64,000 bases of DNA from Microbacterium oxydans (GCF_026559675.1 NZ_CP092891.1:2728001-2792000), one strand, 5' to 3'; positions 17,410 to 26,305 are shown, counted from the first letter of the stretch. The notes: a model not told the origin generated them from the letters alone. Numbers and translations are program-made.

Positions 17410-18360
17410 ATGACAGCCACGACCTCGCCGGCGTCGACGCGCATCGTCGCGAAGAAGCGCGCCGGTGACCTCTGGTTCTCCGGCACGGCGGTCGCCGCCG
17501 GATCCATGATCATGATCACGCTGGCCGCGGTCGCGATCTTCCTCATCGTTCAGTCCATCCCCGCGTTCACGGCGACCGCTGAAGACGCCTCGCTCCTCAA
17601 GACGAACTTCTGGGACTACGTCGGCCCGCTCCTCTTCGGAACCGTGTGGGCGGCCTTCCTGGCCCTCCTCCTCGCGGTGCCGCTGTCGCTCGGCGTCGCG
17701 CTGTTCATCACGCACTACGCCCCGCGACGCCTCGCCCAGGGCCTCGGCTACATCGTCGACCTCCTGGCGGCCGTCCCCTCGGTCGTGTTCGGCCTCTGGG
17801 GCATCCTGGTCCTCGCACCCGCCGTCCAGCCGATCTACGTCTGGCTGAACACGAACGCGTCGTGGATCCCCTTCTTCGGCGGTGTCGTCTCCCCCACGGG
17901 GCGCACGATCCTCACCGCCGCCATGGTGCTCGCGGTCATGGTCGTCCCGATCATCACCGCGATCTGCCGCGAGATCTTCCTGCAGACCCCCCGCCTCCAC
18001 GAAGAGGCGGCCCTCGCTCTCGGCGCCACGCGCTGGGAGATGGTGCGGATGGCCGTGCTGCCCTTCGGCCGCTCCGGCATCGTCTCCGCCTCCATGCTGG
18101 GCCTCGGCCGCGCGCTCGGTGAGACCATGGCCGTCGCCATGGTCCTCTCTGTGAGCAAGGCCGTCACATTCGAACTGCTCACCTCCACGAACCCCTCCAC
18201 GATCGCCGCGAACATCGCGCTGACGTTCCCGGAGGCGTACCAGGTCAACATCAACATCCTCATCGCGACCGGTCTGATCCTGTTCGTCGTGACGTTCGCG
18301 GTGAACGCTCTCGCACGCTGGTTCGTGAACCGCCGCAAGGAATTCTCGGGAGCGAACTGA
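17410..18360 (+). CDS. pstC: Phosphate ABC transporter permease PstC
   Basis: A 316-residue inner-membrane channel subunit with six predicted helices. The first is MIMITLAAVAIFLIVQSIP (about 31-50). The cytoplasmic coupling loop that meets PstB is HEEAALALGATRWEMVRMAVLP (about 197-218), the EAA motif with conserved Gly. The segment GLGRALGETMAVAMV is the family signature. A potential ribosome site, GCAGGAAGCAG, lies just upstream. It ends 1 base before the pstA start, so pstC and pstA are translationally linked. Confidence 0.95.
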   Translation: MTATTSPASTRIVAKKRAGDLWFSGTAVAAGSMIMITLAAVAIFLIVQSIPAFTATAEDASLLKTNFWDYVGPLLFGTVWAAFLALLLAVPLSLGVALFITHYAPRRLAQGLGYIVDLLAAVPSVVFGLWGILVLAPAVQPIYVWLNTNASWIPFFGGVVSPTGRTILTAAMVLAVMVVPIITAICREIFLQTPRLHEEAALALGATRWEMVRMAVLPFGRSGIVSASMLGLGRALGETMAVAMVLSVSKAVTFELLTSTNPSTIAANIALTFPEAYQVNINILIATGLILFVVTFAVNALARWFVNRRKEFSGAN

Positions 18361-18361
18361 C

Positions 18362-19465
18362 ATGACCGTTACCGCCCCTGAAACGGCTCGCACGGCGAGC
18401 GCCGCTCCCACCCAGCTGTCGCTCAGCTCCGGACACCTCCCCCGCTGGGCGCCCTGGGCGCTTCTCGGTCTGTCGCTGCTGATCGGCTTCACGCCCTTCG
18501 CGCTCGAGGCCCTCGCCAGCGGATCCGACCTCAACATCGCCGGCTCCGTGGTCCTCGGCGCCGTCATCTACCTGGTGCTCATCTACGTGATGTCGCGCAT
18601 CATCGAAGGCTCGCGCAAGGCCCTCGACCGCCTCATCACCGGCATCGTCACCTCGGCCTTCGCGATCGCGATGGTGCCGCTGGTCTCCGTCGCCATCACC
18701 GTGGTCGCCAACGGTGTGGCCCGCTTCGACGGGCTCTTCTTCTCCTCCTCGATGCGCGGTGTCCTGGGCGAGGGCGGCGGTGCCCTGCACGCCATCATCG
18801 GCACACTCCTGGTCACCCTCGCCGCCGCGATCATCTCGATTCCGATCGGCCTGATGACGGCCGTCTACCTCGTCGAGTACGGCAAGGGCGGCCGCATGGC
18901 CCGCACCATCACGTTCCTCGTCGACGTCATGACCGGCATCCCCTCCATCGTCGCGGGTCTGTTCGCGTACGCGTTGTTCGCGCTCATCTTCGGCCCGGGT
19001 GTCCGCATGGGCATCGCGGGCTCGGTGGCGCTGGCCGTGCTCATGATCCCGGTCGTGGTGCGCTCGACCGAGGAGATGCTGCGCCTCGTGCCGAACGAGC
19101 TCCGCGAGGCGTCCTACGCGCTCGGCGTGCCGAAGTGGCTCACGATCGTCAAGGTGGTCCTGCCGACCTCGATCGCCGGCATCACGACGGGTGTGATGCT
19201 CGCCATCTCCCGCGTGATCGGCGAGACGGCCCCGCTGCTCCTCACGGCCGGCTTCACCGACGCGATGAACTACAACCTCTTCAGCGGCCGTATGCAGACG
19301 CTCCCGGTGTTCACGTACTCGCAGTACGCCTACCAGGGCATCCCCGCGGAGGCCTATGTCGAACGCGCGTGGGCCGCCGCCCTGACGCTCATCATCATCG
19401 TCATGCTGCTCAACCTGATCGCGCGGCTCGTCGCGAAGATCTTCGCCCCCAAGACCGGCCGCTGA
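18362..19465 (+). CDS. pstA: Phosphate ABC transporter permease PstA
   Basis: A 367-residue second channel subunit. It has an extra N-terminal pair of hydrophobic helices ([19 protein letters not shown] and a second around 55-75) before the conserved six-helix core, which is why it is longer than the classical 280-residue form. The EAA loop is [22 protein letters not shown]. The signature [13 protein letters not shown] follows. It starts 1 base after pstC and ends 28 bases before pstB. With PstC it should form the phosphate pore. Confidence 0.94.
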   Translation: MTVTAPETARTASAAPTQLSLSSGHLPRWAPWALLGLSLLIGFTPFALEALASGSDLNIAGSVVLGAVIYLVLIYVMSRIIEGSRKALDRLITGIVTSAFAIAMVPLVSVAITVVANGVARFDGLFFSSSMRGVLGEGGGALHAIIGTLLVTLAAAIISIPIGLMTAVYLVEYGKGGRMARTITFLVDVMTGIPSIVAGLFAYALFALIFGPGVRMGIAGSVALAVLMIPVVVRSTEEMLRLVPNELREASYALGVPKWLTIVKVVLPTSIAGITTGVMLAISRVIGETAPLLLTAGFTDAMNYNLFSGRMQTLPVFTYSQYAYQGIPAEAYVERAWAAALTLIIIVMLLNLIARLVAKIFAPKTGR

Positions 19466-19493
19466 GCCTCGACCCGACAAGCAAGGAACCGCA

Positions 19494-20273
19494 GTGTCCA
19501 AGAGCATCGAAGTCAACGACCTGAACGTCTATTACGGCGACTTCCTCGCCGTGGAGGGCGTCTCCCTCGACATCCAGCCCCGTAGCGTCACGGCCTTCAT
19601 CGGCCCCTCCGGCTGCGGCAAGTCCACCTTCCTGCGCACGCTCAACCGCATGCACGAGGTCATCCCGGGCGCCCGCGTCGAGGGCGAGGTGCTGCTCGAC
19701 GGCAAGGACCTCTACGGCCCCGGCATCGACCCCGTGCTCGTGCGCCGCCAGGTGGGCATGGTGTTCCAGCGCCCGAACCCGTTCCCCACGATGTCGATCA
19801 AGGAGAACGTCCTCGCCGGCGTGAAGCTCAACAACAGCCGCATGTCGAAGAGCGACCAGGAAGCCCTGGTCGAGAAGTCGCTGACCGGCGCGAACCTCTG
19901 GAACGAGGTCAAGGACCGTCTCGACAAGCCCGGCTCGGGTCTCTCCGGCGGACAGCAGCAGCGTCTGTGCATCGCCCGTGCCATCGCGGTGTCGCCGCAG
20001 GTGCTGCTGATGGACGAGCCGTGCTCGGCCCTCGACCCCATCTCGACCTACGCGATCGAGGAGCTGATCGGGGAGCTCAAGAACGAGTTCACGATCGTGA
20101 TCGTCACGCACAACATGCAGCAGGCGAGCCGCGTGTCCGACAAGACCGCGTTCTTCAACATCGCCGGCACCGGCAAGCCCGGCAAGCTCATCGAGTACGA
20201 CGACACCACGAGCATCTTCACCACGCCGTCCGTGCAGGCCACCGAGGACTACGTCTCCGGCCGCTTCGGATGA
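19494..20273 (+). CDS. pstB: Phosphate ABC transporter ATPase PstB
   Basis: A 259-residue ATP-binding subunit driving phosphate import. Walker A is GPSGCGKST (about 36-44), the Q loop is in [13 protein letters not shown], the signature is [14 protein letters not shown] (148-161), and Walker B with the catalytic Glu is [13 protein letters not shown]. The switch histidine is in [10 protein letters not shown]. It starts at GTG 19494 after AAGGAACC. It is the last gene of the pst operon, followed by a terminator. Length and motif order are normal. Confidence 0.97.
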   Translation: MSKSIEVNDLNVYYGDFLAVEGVSLDIQPRSVTAFIGPSGCGKSTFLRTLNRMHEVIPGARVEGEVLLDGKDLYGPGIDPVLVRRQVGMVFQRPNPFPTMSIKENVLAGVKLNNSRMSKSDQEALVEKSLTGANLWNEVKDRLDKPGSGLSGGQQQRLCIARAIAVSPQVLLMDEPCSALDPISTYAIEELIGELKNEFTIVIVTHNMQQASRVSDKTAFFNIAGTGKPGKLIEYDDTTSIFTTPSVQATEDYVSGRFG

Positions 20274-20290
20274 GCTGAGCACGACGATTC

Positions 20291-20320
20291 AGGGCCCGGG
20301 AACTTCGGTTTCCGGGCCCT
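20291..20320 (+). terminator. Rho-independent terminator of the pst operon
   Basis: A 9-base stem AGGGCCCGG/CCGGGCCCT (20291-20299 with 20312-20320) followed by TTTTCG. It lies 17 bases after the pstB stop and also faces the converging aminotransferase gene. Confidence 0.8.
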
Positions 20321-20349
20321 TTTCGCCTGAGCGCCTCGGAGGTGAGGCC

Positions 20350-21234
20350 TCAGTCGCGCGGGGAGAGCAGGTACCGGTTCAGCTCTGCCGTGAGGGCGTG
20401 GTCGACTGGGAGGGAGTCGTCGTCGACGGCGGTGATGGCCGCGGCGAGCCGGACGCTCGACACGAGCCACGCGGCATCCGCCCGCGCCAGATCGGACGCC
20501 GGGATGCGGTCGTACCCGACCTCGAACCCCTGCTCCGCGAGGTGCTCGTACACGCTGAGCTGCGTCGTGCCGTGCAGGATGCCGCCGTTGGGCGCCGGCG
20601 TGACGAAACGGTCGCCGAAGCGCAGGATGAGCGACGCGGTCGGCGCCTCGAGCACGAAGCCGTCGCTCGACAGGAAGATCGCATCGTCCGCCCCGCGACG
20701 GTGGGCCTCGCGCAGCGCGGCCATGTTCACCGCGTAGGACAGGGTCTTGGCACCGAGCAGCAGCCAGGGCGCCCGCTCGGCCGCTCCGAGGTCGTAGCCG
20801 CGGTCCAGCGTGACCACCCGCACGCCGTTCTCCCGCACCGTGGAGAAGTCGGCAGCCGGTGCCGCCGTCACCCACGCGGTCGGGGTGGGCCCGTGTTCGA
20901 CGCCGCGGCTGAGGATGAGCTTGATGACGGACTCGCCCGCACCGAGCTGGGCGGCCGCGCGGTCGACGGCCTGACGCCACTGGGTGAGGTTCGGCACCGG
21001 AAGGTCGCACAGGCGCGCCGAGTGCGCGAGCCGTTCCAGGTGCGGGACGACCTCCTGCGCATGCCCGTCGACGACGCCGATCGACTCGAACACGCCGTCA
21101 CCGCGCTGGGTGCTCAGCTCGCCGACGCTGAGCGCCGGAGCCGCGGCATCCACCTGCGTGAACGTGTCGGCGTAGTCGGCGCGCTGCTCCTCGGCGGCCA
21201 CCGGATCGATCATGAGTGCGAAGCGCGCGGTCAT
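20350..21234 (-). CDS. pabC: Class IV PLP enzyme, 4-amino-4-deoxychorismate lyase-like
   Basis: 294 residues of fold-type IV PLP enzymes (ADC lyase, branched-chain and D-amino-acid aminotransferases). The PLP lysine is in LLGAKTLSYAVNMAALREA. The phosphate-cup segment is FLSSDGFVLEAPTASLIL. The N-terminal strand includes GDGVFESIGVVDGHAQEVVPHL. ADC lyase makes p-aminobenzoate for folate. The match to that subfamily is by overall style, and a branched-chain aminotransferase role is not excluded. A homologue lies in the same pst/FABP/YgfZ region of Mycobacterium. The gap upstream carries a structured element. Confidence 0.8.
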   Translation of the reverse strand: MTARFALMIDPVAAEEQRADYADTFTQVDAAAPALSVGELSTQRGDGVFESIGVVDGHAQEVVPHLERLAHSARLCDLPVPNLTQWRQAVDRAAAQLGAGESVIKLILSRGVEHGPTPTAWVTAAPAADFSTVRENGVRVVTLDRGYDLGAAERAPWLLLGAKTLSYAVNMAALREAHRRGADDAIFLSSDGFVLEAPTASLILRFGDRFVTPAPNGGILHGTTQLSVYEHLAEQGFEVGYDRIPASDLARADAAWLVSSVRLAAAITAVDDDSLPVDHALTAELNRYLLSPRD

Positions 21235-21288
21235 GATCCGAGCCTAGAGGGCGGGAATACCCGGCGCTGCATCGCGTTACAATTGAAC

Positions 21289-21366
21289 GGCCGGGCCGCA
21301 TAACCCCGGGCTCCATTTTTTGCCGCTGCGAGCGGCCTTCCGCCGAGAGGCGTTCTTGCGGCCCGG
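21289..21366 (+). ncRNA. Candidate structured RNA with three helices
   Basis: A nested arrangement is visible. Outer arms CCGGGCCGC (21291-21299) and GCGGCCCGG (21358-21366) pair perfectly and enclose two hairpins: GCCGCT-GCG-AGCGGC (21322-21336), and CGCC-GAGA-GGCG (21341-21352) with a GNRA-type loop. A TTTTTT run precedes the first hairpin. On the plus strand a TTACAAT minus-10-like hexamer (21277-21283) sits about 7 bases before the outer arm, so a transcript could start at the first helix. I see no recognisable minus-35 hexamer. The inverse strand would form a similar fold as an aminotransferase-gene leader. I cannot match it to a known RNA family. Confidence 0.35.
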
Positions 21367-21408
21367 TCTTCTCATTCCCGGACGCGGCCACGCGCGCAGC
21401 GGGTCCGC

Positions 21409-22038
21409 TCAGGCCAGTGCGTCCATCCGCCAGAGCACGGCGGCCGCCGCGAGATCCTGCGCATAGCTGCTCAGCCGCAGCGCCCGCGTGGTCAGCTCGC
21501 TGGCCCGTGCGGGTTCGGTCGGCTCGTAGTCGTCGGCGGCATGGGTCGCGCCCGAGGCCTGCACCCGACAGAAGGCGGCCGCGCGGTCGAGGGCCACCGC
21601 GAAGTCTCCGCGGAAGGCGCCACGGAGGATCGTGTCGATGAGGGCGACGAGCTCGTCCGGGCTCGCCGGCACCGGTGCCCCGGCGATCACGGCGTCCGCC
21701 GACGGCAGCTCGACCCGTCCGCGGTCGTACAGCAGAGCGGCCGTGCGAGGGTCGGCGTGGATCGCGAGCTGCAGCACGTACAGCCGCCACAGGGATCCCG
21801 GCAGCGTGCGGGACGGGGCCTTCGACCACAGCTCGGCGATCTCGTCGATGCCGTGCTCCGCGGTGAAGGCGACCAGCCGCTCGGCGCTCGCCCCGCTCTC
21901 ATCCGCGCGGACACGGGTCAGCAGAGCGGAGGCGGTGGCATGCGCCACCCGCGTCTCCTCGGCGGGATCGTGCGCACCGACGATGTTGTCGAAGGCGCTC
22001 GTCGGTCGTCGCACAGGGCGGTGGTGCTGCTCGGGCAT
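21409..22038 (-). CDS. Hypothetical helical protein
   Basis: 209 residues with no motif I recognise. The sequence is Ala/Asp-rich and looks mainly alpha-helical. Regions include AFDNIVGAHDPAEETRVAHATASALLTR (a possible amphipathic pair), LWRLYVLQLAIHADPRTAALLYDRGR and a C-terminal SELTTRALRLSSYAQDLAAAAVLWRMDALA. There is no signal peptide or membrane helix. Similar uncharacterised proteins occur in Microbacteriaceae. It starts about 30 bases from the rskA stop on the same strand, so transcriptional linkage to the sigK operon is possible. Confidence 0.65.
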   Translation of the reverse strand: MPEQHHRPVRRPTSAFDNIVGAHDPAEETRVAHATASALLTRVRADESGASAERLVAFTAEHGIDEIAELWSKAPSRTLPGSLWRLYVLQLAIHADPRTAALLYDRGRVELPSADAVIAGAPVPASPDELVALIDTILRGAFRGDFAVALDRAAAFCRVQASGATHAADDYEPTEPARASELTTRALRLSSYAQDLAAAAVLWRMDALA

Positions 22039-22067
22039 CCCTCCAGGGTACGCGCGATCAGCCGTGC

Positions 22068-22859
22068 TCAGGCGGTGGGGATGACGATGACCGGGTCGGT
22101 CGTGGGCTGCCCCGTCGGCGAGCCCCCGGCCTGCTCCACCGTCACCGCGATCGCGTCACCGGCCTGCATGTCACCCGCGAGGAGCGCCGTGGCATCGCCG
22201 CCGTCGACGTCGAAGACCCCCGCCGAGACCGGAGCATCGCCACGCACGAACCACAGCTCGTACGTCTGCCCCTCACCCGGGTTCGGGAGGCCGTCGGCGA
22301 CCAGCACGGCCTTGCCGGCGGAGGCCGACCAGTGCGCGGTCGCGGTGCCCCCGTCGTCGAGGGCGACGGTCGCCTGCTCGGCGTCTCCGGCCGACTCGAT
22401 CTCCTGTAGCGCGACGACGCTCGCGGGACGGTTCAGCTGCTCGTTCAGGGTGACCGCGCCGATGCCCACGCCCACCAGCACGGCGAGGCAGGCGGCGAGC
22501 GCGAAGACGGTCCGCGCCCAGCGGCGGGGCTTCGGGACGGCCTCGTTGGTCGGCTCGTCGGCCGACTCGTCGGCCGGCTCATCGGTCGGCGATGTCAGCG
22601 GGCCCCCGTCATCCGGCTCCGGAACGACGGACTGCGGTGTCTCGGCGATCTGCGCGAGCAGCGCCGAGCGGAGGTATGCGGGCGGCGGGGTGGGCGCGGC
22701 GGTGTCGGCGAGGAGACCCGCCACAGCGGCATCCGCCTCGGCGATCGACCGCCACTCGGGGTGCTCGGCGAGCGCTGCGCGGAAGCGGCGCTCGTCGTCC
22801 GCCGAGAGCGAGTGCAGCGCGGCACCTGCCGCGAGCTCTGCGAAGTCCTTCTCGTTCAT
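22068..22859 (-). CDS. rskA: Anti-sigma-K factor RskA-like membrane protein
   Basis: A 263-residue anti-sigma factor. The cytoplasmic N-terminus (1-90) begins MNEKDFAELAAGAALHSLSADDERRF, which is the sigma-binding helical domain. An Asp/Glu/Pro repeat stretch (DEPADESADEPTNE) leads to one transmembrane helix (TVFALAACLAVLVGVGIGAV). The outer part carries the RskA C-terminal domain, with YELWFVRGDAPVSAGVF and GDAIAVTVEQAGGSPTGQP. The start overlaps the sigK stop by ATGA, as expected for coupled sigma/anti-sigma synthesis. Release probably needs regulated proteolysis in the membrane, known for the family. Confidence 0.92.
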   Translation of the reverse strand: MNEKDFAELAAGAALHSLSADDERRFRAALAEHPEWRSIAEADAAVAGLLADTAAPTPPPAYLRSALLAQIAETPQSVVPEPDDGGPLTSPTDEPADESADEPTNEAVPKPRRWARTVFALAACLAVLVGVGIGAVTLNEQLNRPASVVALQEIESAGDAEQATVALDDGGTATAHWSASAGKAVLVADGLPNPGEGQTYELWFVRGDAPVSAGVFDVDGGDATALLAGDMQAGDAIAVTVEQAGGSPTGQPTTDPVIVIPTA

Positions 22860-23455
22860 GCCGTCACCCCCATCGCCGTGCGCAGACGGGTGAGCCCGTC
22901 TCGCATCCGTGTCTTTATCGTCCCCAGCGGCGCCCCCACAAGGGCCGCGATCTCGTTCTGAGAGTAACCGCCGTAATACGCGAGGACGAGTGCTTCGCGC
23001 TGTACCTCGGGAAGCCCCGAGAGTGCATCCACGACCTTCTCGCCTTCGATGCCCAGTTCCACCTGCTCCGCGACACTGTCGTGCGCGACGCCGATGTCCT
23101 TGAACCCCGCCCGCACATCCCGGTCGGCGCTCGACTGCGATGCACGCACCCGATCGACGGCCCGACGATGAGCGATCGTCATGATCCACGCTCGTCCCTG
23201 TCCTCTGTTCGGAGCGAAGCGCGAAGCGGATTGCCAGATCTCCAGGAACACCTCCTGGAGCACCTCCTCGCTCTGTGCGCGGTTGACCAGCACCCGGAGG
23301 ATGAGGCCGAACACGCGGGAGGAGAGGGTGTCGTAGAGGGCCGCGAAGGCACCCTGATCACCGGATGCGACGCGGACGAGGAGGTCGGCGACAGCATCCT
23401 GCGTCGCTCCGTCCTCGGGAACGTCGAATCCATCGATGACCATCTCCACCAGCAT
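22856..23455 (-). CDS. sigK: ECF sigma factor SigK
   Basis: A 199-residue group IV sigma factor. Region 2 is YDTLSSRVFGLILRVLVNRAQSEEVLQEVFLEIWQ and includes the DNA-melting segment before NRGQGRAWIMTIAHRRAVDRVR. Region 4 contains LPEVQREALVLAYYGGYSQNEIA and the helix-turn-helix end APLGTIKTRMRDGLTRLR. The next gene is the RskA anti-sigma factor, which is the M. tuberculosis arrangement. dipZ ends 31 bases upstream, so dipZ-sigK-rskA probably form one operon. The start MLVEMVID at 23455 is preferred; an in-frame ATG lies 4 codons later. Confidence 0.92.
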   Translation of the reverse strand: MLVEMVIDGFDVPEDGATQDAVADLLVRVASGDQGAFAALYDTLSSRVFGLILRVLVNRAQSEEVLQEVFLEIWQSASRFAPNRGQGRAWIMTIAHRRAVDRVRASQSSADRDVRAGFKDIGVAHDSVAEQVELGIEGEKVVDALSGLPEVQREALVLAYYGGYSQNEIAALVGAPLGTIKTRMRDGLTRLRTAMGVTA

Positions 23456-23486
23456 GCCGTATCTCCTCCCCGATCGCGCGCAGACG

Positions 23487-25199
23487 TCACCCGAACGTGA
23501 AGGAATAGACCTGGATGCCGGCCGGCACCTCGAGCGTGAGGGCGCCCTCGTCGATGTCCTTCTGCTTGAGCAGCTCATACGAGCGCGGTGTCCCGTCGAT
23601 CGCGATCGTCTCCTTCGAGCCGTCGTCGCGCCGCACCACGATGTCACCCGTTCCGGCGACCACGATCCGGACCTCGGCGGCGTGGTACTCGAGGTTGATC
23701 TCCCCGTCGCCGCCCTCCGGCGTCGCGTACTGCGTCTCGATCGTCCAGTCGCCGTCGAGGGCGAAGCTGTCGGCGGGCTGATCCTTCGGGAACGCGTAGG
23801 TGTTCGTCCCTCTCCGGTACTCGCCACCGCCGCCGTAGTTCACGTCCTTGGAGGATCCGAGGAAGGTCTCCCTGGTCGTGGATCCGACGTCGGGGGTGTC
23901 GTCCGCGACGTCCGTCGCCGCCGGAAGCTTCACGGACGGGTCCGCATCCTTCAGCAGCTCGCGGATCATGGACTCGGTGGCGGCGTAGTTGCCCTCGCCG
24001 AACGAGATGTGGCGGACGGTGCCCTCCGCGTCGATCAGGTAGTGGGCGGGCCAGTACCGGTTGCGGTAGTTCGTCCACGTCGACAGGTTGTTGTCCAGCG
24101 CGACGGGATAGTCGATGCCGAAGTCACGAGCACCGGCGGCGACGTTCCCGGGATCCTTCTCGAACGCGTACTCCGGAGAGTGGATGCCGATCACCTGGAG
24201 CCCCGCATCGCGATAGGCCTTGTCCCAGGCCACGACGTGCGGCAGCGACCGCTGGCAGTTGATGCAGGAGTACGCCCAGAAGTCGATCAGGACCACCTGT
24301 CCGCGCAGATCCTTCAGGTCGAGGGCCTCGCCGTTCGGCGTGTTGAGCCACTCCTGGATGCCCTTGATCGAGGGCGCGGTGCCGCACGACTCGAGCTCCT
24401 CCGCGCCGTTGGTGCACTTGTCGAGGTCCTTGTTCTCCTCGTTGACGAGTCCGCCGAGATCCAGCGCGTCCTTCACCTGGTCGGAGTCGGCGATCTGCTC
24501 CTGCAGGGGCGCGGTGTAGTCGGGAAGAAGCCGCTGCAGTGCCTGCGGCACGTTGAAGACCAGGCCGACGGCGAGCGCGATCATCGCGATGCCCGCGGCG
24601 ATGCGGAGTCCGCGCTCCTTCGACCGGAAGGAGCGGATGCGCTCGACGACGCTGCGACCGGCGAGCGCGAAGATGAGCAGCGGCACCGCCACGCCGATCG
24701 CGAAGGAGACGGTGAGCAGCACGGTGCCGATACCGATCTGTCCCGTCGAGCCCGCGACGATGATGGCGGCCAGCACCGGGCCGGCGCAGGGGACGAACAC
24801 GGCGCCGAGCGCCAGGCCGACGCCGAAGCCGCTCCCCCGGTTCTTCACCTCGCGCTGCCCGAACCGCTGGAAGGGACGCTCGAGGATGTGCTGGAAGCGC
24901 GGCACGATGAGGCCGACGCCGATGATGACCAGGACGGCGATGCCGACCCAGCGGATGATGTCCTGCGGCAGGTTCAGCAGTCCGAGCAGCAGGGACCCGC
25001 CGAGCGTGACGAGCGTGAAGCTCAGCACCAGCCCCGCGATCACGAAGTAGGGCCGGCTGCGTCGAGCGGGCACCACCTCGTCGTCGTACTTCGCGGACTG
25101 CGCGCCACCGGTGAGGAAGATCACGGGAAGCACGGGCAGGATGCACGGCGAGATGCCGGTGATGAGCCCGCCGAGCAGGCCGATGATGATCAGGTCCAT
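23487..25199 (-). CDS. dipZ: DipZ: CcdA-like membrane protein with extracytoplasmic thioredoxin domain
   Basis: 570 residues. Residues 1-215 are a CcdA-like bundle of transmembrane helices, with one of the paired cysteines at 19 (GISPCILP) and the other at 138 (FVPCAGP), which move electrons across the membrane. Residues 275-425 are a TlpA/thioredoxin domain with the CINC motif (Cys312, Cys315). Residues 430-570 form the beta-sandwich C-terminal domain of DipZ (DGDWTIETQYATPEGGDGEI). Start MDLIIIGLL at 25199. In M. tuberculosis dipZ is co-regulated with the mpt70/mpt83 antigens by SigK. Here it lies between sigK and a fasciclin lipoprotein gene. Confidence 0.9.
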   Translation of the reverse strand: MDLIIIGLLGGLITGISPCILPVLPVIFLTGGAQSAKYDDEVVPARRSRPYFVIAGLVLSFTLVTLGGSLLLGLLNLPQDIIRWVGIAVLVIIGVGLIVPRFQHILERPFQRFGQREVKNRGSGFGVGLALGAVFVPCAGPVLAAIIVAGSTGQIGIGTVLLTVSFAIGVAVPLLIFALAGRSVVERIRSFRSKERGLRIAAGIAMIALAVGLVFNVPQALQRLLPDYTAPLQEQIADSDQVKDALDLGGLVNEENKDLDKCTNGAEELESCGTAPSIKGIQEWLNTPNGEALDLKDLRGQVVLIDFWAYSCINCQRSLPHVVAWDKAYRDAGLQVIGIHSPEYAFEKDPGNVAAGARDFGIDYPVALDNNLSTWTNYRNRYWPAHYLIDAEGTVRHISFGEGNYAATESMIRELLKDADPSVKLPAATDVADDTPDVGSTTRETFLGSSKDVNYGGGGEYRRGTNTYAFPKDQPADSFALDGDWTIETQYATPEGGDGEINLEYHAAEVRIVVAGTGDIVVRRDDGSKETIAIDGTPRSYELLKQKDIDEGALTLEVPAGIQVYSFTFG

Positions 25200-25286
25200 G
25201 AGGTCCCCACTTCTGTCAGGAGCTGTTCGCTCCGGGGGCGTCATCGGATTGGATCCGAACGGATTCGGAGATTTCTCAGATTTCTC

Positions 25287-25313
25287 CCATCCGATCCCGA
25301 GAGTGCTCCGAAC
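25287..25313 (+). promoter_or_regulatory. Candidate SigK-type promoter of the fasciclin gene
   Basis: CCATCC at 25287-25292 and CCGAAC at 25308-25313 resemble the SigK elements as I recall them (CCATCC and CCGAAT), but the spacer here is 15 bases rather than about 17. The position gives a 5' leader of about 45 bases to ATG 25364, and a GAAGGAG ribosome site lies in it. The spacing mismatch keeps confidence moderate. Confidence 0.45.
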
Positions 25314-25363
25314 AGCCCTCGACGCCACGGAGAGGCCGTGGCTCAGTTCTGAAGGAGCTCGAC

Positions 25364-26023
25364 ATGTTCAGCACCAAGAAGAAGGTCACCGCGGCAATCA
25401 CCCTCGGCCTGGCGAGCGCGTTCCTGCTCTCCGCCTGTTCCATGGGCAGCGGCAGCACCACGGACGATTCCACCGAGACGAAGGCTCCCGAGACGTCGGA
25501 GTCGACGCCCATGGAGATGGACCCGGCCGCGAACCTCGTCGGCCCCGGCTGCGCGGCCTACGCCGACGCCGTGCCGGACGGCGCAGGCTCGATCCAGGGC
25601 ATGTCCCAGGACCCGGTCGCCGTCGCCGCATCCAACAACCCGCTGCTGACCACGCTGGTCGCCGCGGTGAGCGGAAAGCTCAACCCGGACGTCGACCTCG
25701 TCGACACGCTCAACGGCGGCGAGTTCACGGTCTTCGCACCGGTGGATGACGCCTTCGCGAAGATCGACCCCGCCACGATCGAGGCCCTCAAGACCGACAG
25801 CGCGACGCTGAGCTCGATCCTGACGTACCACGTGGTCCCCGGCCAGATCGAGCCCGCCGACATCGCCGGCATGCACACCACCGTGCAGGGTGCCGACCTC
25901 GAGGTCACCGGCAGCGGCGACGAGTGGAAGGTCAACGACGCCAACGTCATCTGCGGTGGCGTGCAGACCGCGAACGCGACCGTGTACCTCATCGACTCGG
26001 TCCTGATGCCCCCGGCTGAGTAA
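25364..26023 (+). CDS. MPT83/MPT70-like fasciclin-domain lipoprotein
   Basis: A 219-residue secreted lipoprotein. The signal peptide ends in the lipobox LLSAC (Cys at about 25), followed by a Ser/Thr/Glu linker ([16 protein letters not shown]). The rest is one fasciclin domain: H1 motif [27 protein letters not shown], and the final H2-like [16 protein letters not shown]. Such domains mediate adhesion or surface interactions. M. tuberculosis MPT70/MPT83 are closely similar in design and are SigK targets. It is divergent from dipZ, sharing a 164-base promoter region. Confidence 0.92.
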   Translation: MFSTKKKVTAAITLGLASAFLLSACSMGSGSTTDDSTETKAPETSESTPMEMDPAANLVGPGCAAYADAVPDGAGSIQGMSQDPVAVAASNNPLLTTLVAAVSGKLNPDVDLVDTLNGGEFTVFAPVDDAFAKIDPATIEALKTDSATLSSILTYHVVPGQIEPADIAGMHTTVQGADLEVTGSGDEWKVNDANVICGGVQTANATVYLIDSVLMPPAE

Positions 26024-26099
26024 GCACGGGATGGCCGGGTGGGAGGACACCCGGCACGCGCCCTTCTCGGGAGCAGGGGGAGGATCTCCGGGAAGGAAA

Positions 26100-26134
26100 G
26101 GGGCCGTCGGCGGTGCTGTGCCGCCGACGGCCCC
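26100..26134 (+). terminator. Hairpin terminator after the fasciclin gene
   Basis: A 14-base perfect stem (26100-26113 with 26121-26134) and a 7-base loop. It is 77 bases past the stop codon and 29 bases before tRNA-Lys, so it isolates the tRNA gene from the fasciclin transcript. Confidence 0.8.
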
Positions 26135-26162
26135 TCGTCGTGCGCACTAGACTTTCCTGCAG

Positions 26163-26235
26163 GGGCCTCTAGCTCAGTTGGCAGAGCATCGGACTTTTAA
26201 TCCGCGGGTCGTGGGTTCGAGCCCCACGGGGCCCA
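26163..26235 (+). tRNA. tRNA-Lys (anticodon TTT)
   Basis: A complete cloverleaf of 73 bases. The acceptor is GGGCCTC/GGGGCCC with one wobble, the D arm GCTC/GAGC, the anticodon stem CGGAC.../...TCCG with TTT at 26196-26198, and the T arm GTGGG TTCGAGC CCCAC. The discriminator is A at 26235. CCA is not encoded (the next bases are CCG), so it is added enzymatically. Confidence 0.97.
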
Positions 26236-26305
26236 CCGCAGCGCGTCGCCGGTCACCCCGCGGCGCGATCTCTCTTCGTCGTTCCGGGCGAGTAGTGTGC
26301 ACCTC

